64,000 bases of DNA from Microbulbifer elongatus (lineage in GTDB: Bacteria; Pseudomonadota; Gammaproteobacteria; Pseudomonadales; Cellvibrionaceae): assembly GCF_021165935.1 (NCBI RefSeq), contig NZ_CP088953.1, positions 124,001 to 188,000 on the forward strand, written 5' to 3'. Below are positions 27,989 to 37,178 of the stretch, piece by piece. Below the pieces are notes generated by a model. The model had not been told where the DNA came from. It saw nothing but the letters and a program-made list of their open reading frames with translations, and did no database searches. Within the stretch, counting starts at the first letter, position 1; each line of letters opens with the position of its first letter. Both the position numbers and the translations under genes were made by a program.

Positions 27989-28885
27989 GTGCGTGTGAAA
28001 GCTGTACTCTTTGTAGTTATTTGTATCTTCTCAGACATTGTTAGCGGTACGACATTGGCTGAACGCAGAGAAAACCTGGAGCAAGTGGCGGTTTACGACC
28101 GCTTTCGTATCTTCTACTCCCTGTCGGGGGAAGACGCACTCCCCCCTGCGCGCCGCGCAGATGATGATAACGACGGAATACCGGAGTACGTGGACCAGCT
28201 CGGGCGGCGCTTCCTGCAGACAGATCGCTTCTATCGCGATGAAGTCGGCCTGTTATCCCCGTTGGACGGGGAACGCTATAAGGGTCACGCGCACTATATT
28301 GACGTGAATCTGCTGAACATTCCCAGAAATGGGATCGCTTACGACGGAACACCAAAGCTAGACCGCAGTGTTTCCCATCAGAAATCGGTTCCTGTACTTC
28401 TGATTGACCTATCCAATTCACTCAACTGGGGCAACAAGACCCCGGAACACGAGCTGTTTCATATCTATCAGAATGGCTACACCTATTTTAAAAACCGCTG
28501 GTATACCGAGGGCACGGCACGCTGGTCGGAAAACATTCAGAGCGGACAGGTGGGAAAGGGGGGATTTCTACCGGTAAGTCGCGGTGACCGCGAGGCGCTG
28601 TTTGGAAAAACCTACGACGCCAGCCAGTTCTGGAACGAGCTGATTCTGCGTGCGGATAACGGCACCCACGGCAAAACGTTTATCCGGCACCTGCTGGAGA
28701 CACTGCGGGAAATGGACGAGGTGGCGGCCAGAGAGCGCGGGATCAACCGCGCCAACTGGCCGGAAGCGGAGCAGCGTAGTGAGAAAAATAACCCGTATAT
28801 CTGGCGGGCGATTCAAAAAACACTGAAAGAAATGGGCTATACCTCTGCGGAGGATGGCGAAATAAAAACGCTATTCGGCCTGTAA
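27989..28885 (+). CDS. Secreted zincin-like putative metalloprotease
   Basis: A 298-residue predicted exported protein. A hydrophobic signal sequence (KAVLFVVICIFSDIVSG) is followed by an acidic calcium-loop-like DDDNDGIPEYVD (residues 58-69), as in thrombospondin-type or dockerin-like loops. The zinc motif HELFH (His154, Glu155, His158) lies in TPEHELFHIYQNGYTYF, with Glu174 or Glu181 of WYTEGTARWSE as a possible third ligand. This suggests a secreted metallopeptidase, but I do not recognise a named family. GTG at 27989 or 27995 starts it; neither has a strong ribosome site. It is divergent from the DUF1254 gene. Confidence 0.7.
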   Translation: MRVKAVLFVVICIFSDIVSGTTLAERRENLEQVAVYDRFRIFYSLSGEDALPPARRADDDNDGIPEYVDQLGRRFLQTDRFYRDEVGLLSPLDGERYKGHAHYIDVNLLNIPRNGIAYDGTPKLDRSVSHQKSVPVLLIDLSNSLNWGNKTPEHELFHIYQNGYTYFKNRWYTEGTARWSENIQSGQVGKGGFLPVSRGDREALFGKTYDASQFWNELILRADNGTHGKTFIRHLLETLREMDEVAARERGINRANWPEAEQRSEKNNPYIWRAIQKTLKEMGYTSAEDGEIKTLFGL

Positions 28886-28910
28886 TTCCGCGATACAGAA
28901 TCTCTGTGGC

Positions 28911-29546
28911 TCACTCCGCAAACCCTCCCATCTCTGCAAAGCCCTGAGCGATCGTCATCGGCGCGGCCGGTCTGGCGTACATTTCCTGCAGGTACTCGGT
29001 CAGTCTGGGGGAATCGTCCAGCAGCATTTCTTCCCGCGCCCAGTCCAGGGTGTAGGCGGCGTTGAAGTCAGCCACACTGAGTCGATCCCCGGCCATGAAT
29101 GCACGATTTTTCATATGCTGCTCAAGCACGGCCAGCATCGCTTTACACTCCAACTGAGCCTGTTCGATATCCTGCGGGAGCCGCTTGTGTTCTGGGTAAA
29201 GAAATGTATTGCGGCTGATTCGCCACAGGGGCTGCTCGATCTCGGTCATCAGAAAAAATATCCAGCGATACATCTGTGCCCGGTCTTCCAACCCCTCGGG
29301 AATCAGCCCGGCTTGAGGATACTTTTCGGCAAGGTAAAGCTGGATCGCGGCAGATTCCGTCAAGACAAGATCACCATCCACCAATACCGGCACCTTACCT
29401 GCCGGGTTGAGTTGCAGAAACGCCTCGCTTTGCCCCTCTCCTTTCAACAGGTCTACCGGGTGGATTTCATACTCGACACCCAGTTCATTCAGTATCCACA
29501 GCACCCGCGTAACGCGGGTTGGCGGTGTTCCATACAACTTGATCAT
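28911..29546 (-). CDS. Glutathione S-transferase (second copy type)
   Basis: A 211-residue cytosolic GST, different from the one at 24.5 kb. The N-terminal domain has KLYGTPPTRVTRVLWILNEL and NPAGKVPVLVDGDLVLTESA, the glutathione-binding cis-Pro and Glu-Ser motif. The C-terminal helical domain carries GDRLSVADFNAAYTLDW, the N-capping motif. Expected to conjugate glutathione or act in thiol metabolism. It is convergent with the zincin-like gene (25-base gap) and separated from the YCII gene by 116 bases. Substrate unknown. Confidence 0.92.
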   Translation of the reverse strand: MIKLYGTPPTRVTRVLWILNELGVEYEIHPVDLLKGEGQSEAFLQLNPAGKVPVLVDGDLVLTESAAIQLYLAEKYPQAGLIPEGLEDRAQMYRWIFFLMTEIEQPLWRISRNTFLYPEHKRLPQDIEQAQLECKAMLAVLEQHMKNRAFMAGDRLSVADFNAAYTLDWAREEMLLDDSPRLTEYLQEMYARPAAPMTIAQGFAEMGGFAE

Positions 29547-29662
29547 TCTAAGTCCCTTAGTTCTTCGCGATGTCGCTCTCAGGTCTGAATGGAATGGAAA
29601 GGGCAGACTGACACGGCCCTTTTATATTCCCACACATTCACGGATGGTATTCACAACGACAC

Positions 29663-30013
29663 CTAGGGAGTGGGCATCGGCATACACTCCATGACTTCCA
29701 CACAATCGCCGGGGAAAATGCTGAAGTGCGGGTGGTTTTCAAACAGCTTCGCCGCCTCGTCGTGCGTCTCGGCCTCGATAATCACGTATCCGGTCATGTC
29801 GTTACTGGTGTCGCTGATACCCTCGGGACCGATCCGCTTGGTTTTCCCCAGCGGGCCGCCGGCAGCAACAAGAATGTCGCTGTGCTTTTCCATCCAGCCT
29901 CCCCAGGCGGCCATACCTTCCTGCATGCGCTGTTCGCGCTGTTGTTCTGAAAGATGCTCCCAACCTTTCATGGATTTGGGGGCGCCCAGATACATGGCGA
30001 GATAGTGTTTCAT
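29663..30013 (-). CDS. YCII-related protein
   Basis: A 116-residue ferredoxin-fold protein of the YCII group: KHYLAMYLGAPKSMKGWEHL at the start, GGWMEKHSDILVAAGGPLG in the middle and ETHDEAAKLFENHPHFSIFP at the end, with the His residues typical of the family. Role unknown. It is the last gene of a minus-strand cluster (sigma factor, DGPF protein, SRPBCC protein, this gene), 26 bases after the SRPBCC gene, and is probably controlled by that sigma factor. Confidence 0.85.
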   Translation of the reverse strand: MKHYLAMYLGAPKSMKGWEHLSEQQREQRMQEGMAAWGGWMEKHSDILVAAGGPLGKTKRIGPEGISDTSNDMTGYVIIEAETHDEAAKLFENHPHFSIFPGDCVEVMECMPMPTP

Positions 30014-30039
30014 GACGATTCCTTTTCTTTACAGACTGA

Positions 30040-30483
30040 TTACTGATTGATTTCCGGTTCGACAAGACGCGCCAATGCGGCCAGTGATTCCTGCCACCCG
30101 AGGTGACACATTTCCACCGGAATTACATCCGGTATGCCTTCCTGTAGGAGTGTCAGCTCTGTTCCACAGGATACGGGCGTCAAGGTGACCGTCATGGACA
30201 TTTCACCCGGCATATTGGGGTCGTCAAAGCGATCGGTGTAACGGATACGTTCATTTTCTACCAGCTCGACATACTCCCCACCAAAGGCGTGCTCCTCGCC
30301 AGTCGTGAAATTGACGAACTTAGCCTTGTAGGTACCGCCTACTCTGGCCTCCAGATCGTCGTAGACGCCATAGAAGCCATCGGGCGGCGACCATTTCGCC
30401 ATGGCGTGGGGGTTGATAAATGCGCGATAGACGCGCTCCGCGGGTGCACGCAGTACGCGATGCAGCTTTACCGTGCCAGGCAT
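30040..30483 (-). CDS. SRPBCC (AHSA1-type) protein
   Basis: A 147-residue START-like ligand-binding fold. The segment VKLHRVLRAPAERVYRAFIN followed by AMAKWSPPDGFYGVYDD is typical of the AHSA1/SRPBCC family, and the end GWQESLAALARLVEP is the long C-terminal helix. Such proteins bind hydrophobic ligands or act as co-chaperones. It lies between two YCII-type genes, 36 bases after the DGPF gene, in the putative sigma-factor regulon. AHSA1/SRPBCC genes are frequent neighbours of DGPF genes. Confidence 0.9.
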   Translation of the reverse strand: MPGTVKLHRVLRAPAERVYRAFINPHAMAKWSPPDGFYGVYDDLEARVGGTYKAKFVNFTTGEEHAFGGEYVELVENERIRYTDRFDDPNMPGEMSMTVTLTPVSCGTELTLLQEGIPDVIPVEMCHLGWQESLAALARLVEPEINQ

Positions 30484-30519
30484 GTGATTACTCCCTGCAT
30501 TTTCTGTTGATTCAGTGCC

Positions 30520-30903
30520 TCAACCGGCGTCTCCGCCCGCCTGGTTGCCTTCTGACACCAGCTCCCGCGCGGGGCGGACCTCGATGGAGCCGTAGCGGGC
30601 CGGCGGTATCTTGCCGGCCAGGGCAATGGCTTCATTGAGATCCCGGGCTTCCAGCATATAAAAGCCCGCGAGCTGCTCCTTGGTTTCGGCAAACGGGCCA
30701 TCGGTCACGGTGACGCGCTTGTCCCGCACACGCACGGTGGTGGCTGCGCTGGTGGGCATCAGCGGGCTGCCGGTGATGAAATGACCACTCTCACTAAGCC
30801 CTTCTACACAGGCTATACATTCCTGATTCAGTGCATCCCACTCCTGCTGAGTTTTCTGCGCCATCAGGTTTTCGTCGTAGTAAACCAGTGCCAGGTACTT
30901 CAT
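30520..30903 (-). CDS. YCII/DGPF-domain protein
   Basis: A 127-residue YCII-related protein. It starts MKYLALVYYDENLM and carries the defining Asp-Gly-Pro-Phe in VTDGPFAETKEQLAGFYMLE, with PARYGSIEVRPA near the end. DGPF proteins are known genomic partners of ECF42 sigma factors. The ATG at 30903 follows AAGGAG at good spacing; upstream frame extension is not protein-like. The sigma factor gene ends 109 bases upstream on the same strand. Molecular function is unknown. Confidence 0.92.
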   Translation of the reverse strand: MKYLALVYYDENLMAQKTQQEWDALNQECIACVEGLSESGHFITGSPLMPTSAATTVRVRDKRVTVTDGPFAETKEQLAGFYMLEARDLNEAIALAGKIPPARYGSIEVRPARELVSEGNQAGGDAG

Positions 30904-31012
30904 CTTGATCTCCTTAGGTGACAGCAATTGAGGCTGTTTCATGGGGTAGTCGAATGGGAGAGAGGGAATTCGACAGGGATTAGAAATTTTTTTGATTTAT
31001 TTTTCCGGCACC

Positions 31013-32254
31013 CTATTCGGTGTCGATTTCGGCCAGGCGACGTGCCAGGAAACGCTGCTCAGGCCCCTGTCTGGACAGCGCCAGCGCCCGCCGGTAGGCC
31101 GAGCGTGCCTGTTCAGTCTGACCCAGGCGGCGGAGCAGGTCGGCACGCGCCGCGTAGGCCAGGTGATAGTCACTGAGGGCGCCGCCCGCGAGCAGCTTGT
31201 CAATCAATTCCAGTCCCGGTTGTGGCCCATCGCGCATTGCCACCGCAACCGCCCGATTGAGCTCAATCACCGGCGAGGGACTCCGCACAAGAAGGGCGTC
31301 GTAGAGGCCGACAATCTGATGCCAGTCGGTTGCTTCCATGTTATCCGCCTCCGAGTGCACTGCGGCAATGGCGGCCTGCAGGGTATAGGGACCGAATCGG
31401 CGGCTGGCGAGCGCCTGTAATACCAGATTGCTTCCCTCTTGGATCCGCTCCCGATTCCACAGGCTCCGGTCCTGATCTTCCAGCAGGACCAGATCACCCT
31501 CCGCCGATACCCGCGCGCGGCGACGGGCATCCTGGAGCAGTAGCAACGCCAGCAGCCCCCGGGCTTCCGGCTCCGGCAGCAGCTGACACAAAAGACGCGC
31601 CAGACGGATGGCCTCGCCACACAGGTCCTGACGGATCAGTCTTTCGCCCGCTGAAGCCGAATAGCCCTCATTAAAAATCAGGTAAATCGCATGCAGCACA
31701 CTGGCGAGTCGCTCCTGCAGCTCCTGGCCTTCCGGAACCGCATAGGGAATATTGGCATCGCGGATTTTCGCTTTGGCGCGCACGATGCGCTGGGCAAGGG
31801 TTGGGGTTGAGGTGAGGAAAGCACTGGCGATCTCCTCGGTGGTAAGACCGCACACCTCGCGCAGGGTCAGCGCCAGTTGCGCTTCCGGCGCGAGACCGGG
31901 GTGACAACAGGTAAAAATCAGCCGCAGGCGATCGTCTTCAATCTCCTGCGGTGCCTCATCTTCACAGGCCAGTTCCGCTTCCAGCCGATCGGCGACTTCC
32001 TCAAAGGACACATCGAAGCGCGCCTTGCGGCGCAACTGATCGATGGCCTTGAAGCGACCGGTGGAGACCAACCAGGCACGGGGGTTATCCGGCACACCTT
32101 CCCCAGGCCACTGATTTATCGCTGCGGCAAAGGCATCGTGCAGTGCCTCTTCCGCCAGTTCAAAGCTGCCCAGCAACCGTATCAGGGTGGCGAGAACCCG
32201 CCGGGACTCCTGATGGTAGATTTCCTGAATGCGCGCGCTAAAACTGTCCGCCAT
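31013..32254 (-). CDS. ECF42-type RNA polymerase sigma factor with C-terminal extension
   Basis: A 413-residue sigma factor. Region 2 lies at the N-terminus (GSFELAEEALHDAFAAAINQW, split in text as the helix then DNPRAWLVSTGRFKAIDQLR). Region 4 follows (LTLREVCGLTTEEIASAFL, then LAQRIVRAKAKIRDA). The remaining 200 residues form a helical TPR-like extension (LHAIYLIFNEGYSASAG, AIAAVHSEADNMEATDWHQI) found in the ECF42 group. No anti-sigma gene is next to it, as is usual for this group, where the extension is thought to control activity. The ATG at 32254 follows AAGGTGACGAG. The downstream DGPF, SRPBCC and YCII genes are its probable regulon. Confidence 0.88.
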   Translation of the reverse strand: MADSFSARIQEIYHQESRRVLATLIRLLGSFELAEEALHDAFAAAINQWPGEGVPDNPRAWLVSTGRFKAIDQLRRKARFDVSFEEVADRLEAELACEDEAPQEIEDDRLRLIFTCCHPGLAPEAQLALTLREVCGLTTEEIASAFLTSTPTLAQRIVRAKAKIRDANIPYAVPEGQELQERLASVLHAIYLIFNEGYSASAGERLIRQDLCGEAIRLARLLCQLLPEPEARGLLALLLLQDARRRARVSAEGDLVLLEDQDRSLWNRERIQEGSNLVLQALASRRFGPYTLQAAIAAVHSEADNMEATDWHQIVGLYDALLVRSPSPVIELNRAVAVAMRDGPQPGLELIDKLLAGGALSDYHLAYAARADLLRRLGQTEQARSAYRRALALSRQGPEQRFLARRLAEIDTE

Positions 32255-32473
32255 TGGTACGCTCGTCACCTTTTCATTCTGCGAGTGAATTATTGTGCAC
32301 AAAGCATATCAGTCCCGGCGGTCTACTGACCGAAAAGTTCTCTCACTAGACTTCCGCGGGATGAAAGTTCGACTCCTGTCTGAAAATGTTCTGCTAAATC
32401 GCAATCTTCACTCTATACCTGTTCTCTCACCGCCGTCCCCTGTGAACTCTTTGAAACCGTTTGAGTAGACACT

Positions 32474-33439
32474 ATGTGTACAAGAACTCTCTGGCTGGAA
32501 AGTGGGCAAGGGCCCATTGCCGGGCGCAATATGGACTGGGCACAGAGCCTGGGTACCAACCTATGGGTACTACCTGCCGGCGCCGAACGAACCGGTATTG
32601 AGAACGACAGCAATCCACTCAAGTGGACCTCGACCTACGCCAGCCTTGTAGCCACCGCCTATGACCTGGCCTCCGCCGATGGATTGAACGAAAAAGGGCT
32701 CGCTGCGCATATTCTGTGGCTAGCGGAATCGGACTACGGCGAGCGCAATACATCCCAGGCCGGTTTGTCGGTGTCACTCTGGGCGCAGTTTTATCTGGAC
32801 CAGTTTGACAGTGTCGCGGCCTGTGTCGAGTACACCCGCAAACACCCCATCCAGGTTCGCCCCCAGGGCGACCCGGTATCCGGACGCTGGTCCACCGTGC
32901 ACCTGGCACTCAGCGACGCAAGCGGTGACTCTGCGGTTATCGAAATCATCGATGGTGAGACCCAGATCCATCACAATCGCACCTTCACCGTGATGACGAA
33001 TTCCCCTCCCTTTGCGCAACAGCTGGAGCACATCAAACAGTATCAGGGTTTTGGTGGTGAGCTACCCTTGCCGGGAACCACCGAAGCCGCAGACCGGTTT
33101 GTGCGGGCGAGCTATTACCTCTCCAAGTTGCCGCCAGCCGACACTCCCAAACGGGCCTACGCGGCGCTGTTGAGCGTAATGCGCAATGCTGCGCAACCAT
33201 TTGGTGTTCCAGACCCGGCGCGTCCGAATATTTCCATGACGATCTGGCGCACACTGATCGACTTGCAGCGCGGGGTTTACGCCTTCGAGTCCTCTTTCAG
33301 TCCCGACATCGTATGGGTGCAATTGAACAAAATGGACTTAACTAAGAGCCGTAAACTCGACCTGAGTCAGGACGGCCTGGTGGGTGATGTGACCGAACGG
33401 TTTGTGGAAACCCCCGCATTCAAATTCTTGTCCGCGTGA
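32474..33439 (+). CDS. Ntn-type linear amide C-N hydrolase (choloylglycine hydrolase family)
   Basis: A 321-residue enzyme of the choloylglycine hydrolase/penicillin V acylase family. The start Met is followed by Cys2, the expected N-terminal nucleophile after processing (MCTRTLWLESGQGPIAGRNM), and the RNMDWAQ segment holds Arg and Asp of the active site. MTNSPPFAQQLEHIKQYQGF is also typical. There is no signal peptide before Cys2, so it works in the cytosol. Members hydrolyse bile salts, penicillin V or acyl-homoserine lactones; substrate here is unknown. The glutamate decarboxylase gene begins 42 bases after its stop, so they are probably co-transcribed. Confidence 0.9.
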   Translation: MCTRTLWLESGQGPIAGRNMDWAQSLGTNLWVLPAGAERTGIENDSNPLKWTSTYASLVATAYDLASADGLNEKGLAAHILWLAESDYGERNTSQAGLSVSLWAQFYLDQFDSVAACVEYTRKHPIQVRPQGDPVSGRWSTVHLALSDASGDSAVIEIIDGETQIHHNRTFTVMTNSPPFAQQLEHIKQYQGFGGELPLPGTTEAADRFVRASYYLSKLPPADTPKRAYAALLSVMRNAAQPFGVPDPARPNISMTIWRTLIDLQRGVYAFESSFSPDIVWVQLNKMDLTKSRKLDLSQDGLVGDVTERFVETPAFKFLSA

Positions 33440-33481
33440 CCTGTTTCTCCCATCCTGCTTTTTACACGAAGGTATTCCGCA

Positions 33482-34891
33482 ATGGCATTACACCGGAAGA
33501 GCAAACGTAAACATCAAACCGGTTATATCGGTGAAGATATTTTCAGCGCGAATGCTGAACATCACAGTGTGCCCCGATACAAAATGCCGAAGCACAGCAT
33601 GCCGGCGCGAACCGGTTATCAGCTGGTGCGCGATGAGCTCTATCTGGACGGCAACTCGCGACAGAATCTGGCAACCTTCTGCACCACCTGGGCTGAGGAT
33701 GAAGTACAGCGGCTGATGGCGGATTGTTTCGATAAAAACATGATCGACAAGGATGAGTACCCGCAGACTGCGGAGATCGAATCCCGCTGTGTACATATGC
33801 TCGCGGATTTATGGAATGCGCAGGACAAAGATGATTCCACTGGCTGCTCGACAACGGGCTCATCCGAAGCCGCAATGCTGGGTGGTCTCGCATTAAAGTG
33901 GCAGTGGCGCAAGCGACGGAAGCAGGAAGGGAAAAATACCGATAAGCCGAACCTGATCTGCGGCCCGGTACAGGTTTGCTGGCATAAATTCGCTCGCTAT
34001 TTCGATGTGGAAATTCGCGAGGTTCCGCTGGACGGAAATGAGGTGTGCCTTAACCCGGAAAAAATCCGAGATTATGTGGATGAGAACACGATCGGCGTAG
34101 TCGCCACGCTGGGTGTCACGTTTACGTGTGTCTACGAGCCGGTGGAAGAAATCGCCCGCGTCCTTGATGCCATTGAAAAAGAAACCGGGCTGGTTATTCC
34201 CATCCATGTGGATGCAGCCAGCGGAGGGTTTATAGCACCATTCGTCCAGCCAGACCTGAAATGGGATTTCCGCATACAGCGGGTCAAATCCATTAATACC
34301 TCTGGGCACAAATTCGGTCTGGCACCATTGGGGGTCGGCTGGGTCATCTGGCGCGACGCCGCAGAGCTTCCGGAAGAGCTCATTTTTCATGTGGACTACC
34401 TCGGCGGCGACATGCCTACCTTCGCCCTGAACTTCAGCCGCCCCGGTGGTGAGGTTGTTGCCCAGTACTACAATTTCGTACGCCTGGGCATAGAAGGTTA
34501 CAGGGAGGTTCAGCAGGCCTGTATGGACACCGCGGTATGGCTCGGTGAACAGGTGGCCGATATGGGCCCATTCGATCTTTTCTACGACGGAAGAGGTGGT
34601 TTACCGGCCATCGGCTATTCCCTCAAGCCGGGTAAATGGGGGTTCGACCTCTACGATCTTTCCGATCGTCTGCGTATGCGCGGCTGGCAGATCGCTTCCT
34701 ACCCTCTGCCGTCCAACCGCAAAGATACGGTAATCCAGCGCATCATGATCCGCCACGGGGTGAGCCGGGATATGGCCGCACTGCTGGCGCAGGATATTCG
34801 CCGGGCCATCGACTATTTCTCTACTCATCCGGCGACGCCCTCGGAACCGCGTCCGACCAGCAGTCACTCCGGACGAAAAAGCCCCGACTGA
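33482..34891 (+). CDS. gadB: Glutamate decarboxylase (PLP-dependent)
   Basis: A 469-residue enzyme converting glutamate to GABA and CO2 in the cytosol. The PLP-lysine motif is [17 protein letters not shown] (Lys277); [20 protein letters not shown] binds the phosphate, and [16 protein letters not shown] gives the PLP-interacting Asp. Length and motifs match GadA/GadB. It follows an Ntn amide hydrolase by 42 bases, and no GadC antiporter is near, so a pH-resistance role is unsupported; a metabolic GABA role is possible. Its last 28 bases overlap the convergent ABC-2 permease gene. Confidence 0.93.
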   Translation: MALHRKSKRKHQTGYIGEDIFSANAEHHSVPRYKMPKHSMPARTGYQLVRDELYLDGNSRQNLATFCTTWAEDEVQRLMADCFDKNMIDKDEYPQTAEIESRCVHMLADLWNAQDKDDSTGCSTTGSSEAAMLGGLALKWQWRKRRKQEGKNTDKPNLICGPVQVCWHKFARYFDVEIREVPLDGNEVCLNPEKIRDYVDENTIGVVATLGVTFTCVYEPVEEIARVLDAIEKETGLVIPIHVDAASGGFIAPFVQPDLKWDFRIQRVKSINTSGHKFGLAPLGVGWVIWRDAAELPEELIFHVDYLGGDMPTFALNFSRPGGEVVAQYYNFVRLGIEGYREVQQACMDTAVWLGEQVADMGPFDLFYDGRGGLPAIGYSLKPGKWGFDLYDLSDRLRMRGWQIASYPLPSNRKDTVIQRIMIRHGVSRDMAALLAQDIRRAIDYFSTHPATPSEPRPTSSHSGRKSPD

Positions 34892-36042
34892 GTGGACAGA
34901 CTTTGCAGGCGCTCGCGCCTGCGTGTAAGCAGAAACAGTATGCCGCCGTACAATATGCACTGCGCGGCCAGGGTAATCAGTGGAACAACCACTGACTCAA
35001 ATCCGACACCCAACTGGTTGAGTCGCACAAATCCCTGTACTCCTGCGGAGCTGGGAATTAGGTAGGACAGCGCCCGCAATGGTGCCGGGACGCTTTCCAG
35101 CGGCCAGGAAAAGCCCGAGAGGAAAACGATGGGTAGTGAGGTAAACAGCAAAAACGGAATGACATCCTCCGCACTCTGGAACAGTTCGGCCACCAGCAGT
35201 CCGAGCAGCGAAACGGACAGCAGAAACAGCGCTAGAAACGGAAGCAGCTCCACCGCCTGCCCTACCGCGGGTAAATGGTAGACCGGAAAAATGATCCAGC
35301 GAATGACCAGGAACTGCAGAAGGTAGATTCCTACCCAGGGGAGATTTCGCCCCAGGGTCCATGCGATGGCCGAACCCCAAGTGGACGGCATTGGCGTTTT
35401 CAACTGACGCCGCGCATCGCACAGTAAGCCCAGCCCAATCAGCATGGTCTGCTGTAAAATCACCATGGCCACGGCGGGCACCACAAAGCTGGCGTAGCCA
35501 CCGCCAGGGTTGAACAGTTCCACAACCTTTAACTGAAATGGTGCCTGGGTAACCGCCGCCAATGCCGGTTTTCCAGAAGTTGCCGCAAACGCGACCGCGC
35601 CCAGCTCTCCCCCGGCTTCAAGTACCGCGTCCGTAGCAGCATCGGCCAGCTGGCTATAGGCGAGCAGGTAGCCGGCATTGGCCAACAGCCCGACTACCGG
35701 TGATTCTCCTCGCACCAGATCCCGCTGTAACCCGGCGGGGATCTCGACAATCCCCAGCACTTCCGATGCCTCCAGTGCGCGCCTCGCAGCCAGCGGGTCG
35801 GCGGACCGATCGACAATATGCAACAGGTCGGCGGCATCAATGTGTGCAAGTAACTGGCGCGACAGCGCGCTGTTATCCATATCCAGCGCATAGATCGGCA
35901 TATCGCGATAAGCCTGGGGCGAATAGGGACCGGGATAAATCGCGCTGTAAAACAGTGCCGCGCCACCGAGAATCAGCAGGGTGGCCGGCGCCAACAGCAA
36001 TGCGCGAATTTCGTAGCGGGCACCGGCAAACAGGGCTTTCAT
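34864..36042 (-). CDS. ABC-2 type transporter permease
   Basis: A 392-residue inner-membrane permease of the YbhR/YhhJ style. It has one N-terminal helix ([20 protein letters not shown]), a large periplasmic domain ([20 protein letters not shown]) and a C-terminal bundle of about five helices ([32 protein letters not shown] stretch, [15 protein letters not shown]). The ATG at 36042 overlaps the stop of the second permease by four bases (ATGA). The pair would form the membrane channel of an exporter, with the HlyD and TolC genes upstream. No ATPase gene is in the operon. Its 3' end overlaps gadB by 28 bases. Confidence 0.88.
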   Translation of the reverse strand: MKALFAGARYEIRALLLAPATLLILGGAALFYSAIYPGPYSPQAYRDMPIYALDMDNSALSRQLLAHIDAADLLHIVDRSADPLAARRALEASEVLGIVEIPAGLQRDLVRGESPVVGLLANAGYLLAYSQLADAATDAVLEAGGELGAVAFAATSGKPALAAVTQAPFQLKVVELFNPGGGYASFVVPAVAMVILQQTMLIGLGLLCDARRQLKTPMPSTWGSAIAWTLGRNLPWVGIYLLQFLVIRWIIFPVYHLPAVGQAVELLPFLALFLLSVSLLGLLVAELFQSAEDVIPFLLFTSLPIVFLSGFSWPLESVPAPLRALSYLIPSSAGVQGFVRLNQLGVGFESVVVPLITLAAQCILYGGILFLLTRRRERLQSLSTQSGLFRPE

Positions 36043-37178
36043 TCTGCCTCCCGGTTGCTTCTGCGGGAACGCCACAGAAAAACGCCGAGGGAAAAGGCGG
36101 TAAAAACTGCTGCAAAGCCAAACAGGTGATACACCTGCGGCAACGCATATTGAATAGTTACCCGCTCGGTAACCAACTGGGTCTGCAGGTGCAGAAACCA
36201 GGTTACCGGCAGGGCCTCCCCGAATAGACGCGCCGCCACAGGCATGGCGCCCTGCGGAAACGTAACCCCAGAAAATGCCACCGCGGGCCCCGCCAGAACA
36301 CTCACACAGGAGTAGGCTACATGGGAAGGGAACGCCATGGCCAACGCGGACCCCAGCCCCAGGTAAGCCACTACCAATGCCGCCCATCCGATAACAAACC
36401 ACAGGGGCTCCGACATGGGAGGCAAGTCCAACCAGGTAAAACACAACTGCAGTAACACAATGCCGATGAACAGCCACCACGCAAATGCGATTGCCAGTTT
36501 TCCCCAAAGTCGGCTCCAGCTCTTGGCGTAAAGCCACTTGGAATTGTCGCTGGCGATACAACGGGCACCGTGCAGAATCACAAAGCAATGCAGGCTCGCT
36601 GCAACCAGAGCGACACCGAGATACGCGGCGTAATCGAGCCCGGGATTGAACAGGGGGTGAGCCTGGGTGCGCAGAGCCTGGGCCTGGGATTCTGCCTCCA
36701 GCATCGGCACGCCCATTGCTATGCGCTGGGTCACCGATTGCACGCCCATCTCGGTGAGCAGCACCGTCTGCACATCACTGCTTATGGCTTCCGCGGTGGC
36801 CAGGGACTGCTCGTTGAGCAGCAGTGCAACCGTGGGCTGCTGTCCGCGTACCATATCCCGGCTGAATCCACTGGGAAAGGCAACGATCCCGTAAATTTTT
36901 CCCCGCTCCATCTGCGCCTTGGCGGCTTCCATGGAGGTTGTAGTCTTCGCAACCCGGATCGCGGGGGCCGCATCCAGGTCGGCCCGGATCTGGCGCGTTA
37001 ACGCTGAATTGTCCGGGTCAACAACGGTTACCGGCAAATCGGTAATGGTGCGCTTACTGAAAATACTCAGCAGCAGGATACACGCGATGATTGGAAGCCA
37101 CAGTATTAACCAGTGGGTGGTTTTCTCGCCGCGCCAGCGTTGCAGCTCGCGATGGATGGCTGCAGAAAATTCATTCAT
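36039..37178 (-). CDS. ABC-2 type transporter permease (second)
   Basis: A 379-residue inner-membrane permease with the same layout as its neighbour: one N-terminal helix (LILWLPIIACILLLSIFSKR), a periplasmic domain (VVDPDNSALTRQIRADLDAA, GKIYGIVAFPSGFSRDMVRG) and a C-terminal bundle (YLGVALVAASLHCFVILHGA, LAIAFAWWLFIGIVLLQLCF). It overlaps both neighbours by four bases (ATGA at 36039-36042 and 37175-37178), so all three proteins are made together. With the adjacent permease it could form a heterodimeric channel. The partner ATPase is missing locally. Confidence 0.87.
   Translation of the reverse strand: MNEFSAAIHRELQRWRGEKTTHWLILWLPIIACILLLSIFSKRTITDLPVTVVDPDNSALTRQIRADLDAAPAIRVAKTTTSMEAAKAQMERGKIYGIVAFPSGFSRDMVRGQQPTVALLLNEQSLATAEAISSDVQTVLLTEMGVQSVTQRIAMGVPMLEAESQAQALRTQAHPLFNPGLDYAAYLGVALVAASLHCFVILHGARCIASDNSKWLYAKSWSRLWGKLAIAFAWWLFIGIVLLQLCFTWLDLPPMSEPLWFVIGWAALVVAYLGLGSALAMAFPSHVAYSCVSVLAGPAVAFSGVTFPQGAMPVAARLFGEALPVTWFLHLQTQLVTERVTIQYALPQVYHLFGFAAVFTAFSLGVFLWRSRRSNREAE

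Noticed and set aside
33482..34891. Acid-resistance (Gad) system
   Set aside because: Only the decarboxylase is present; the GadC antiporter and its regulators are missing from the window.
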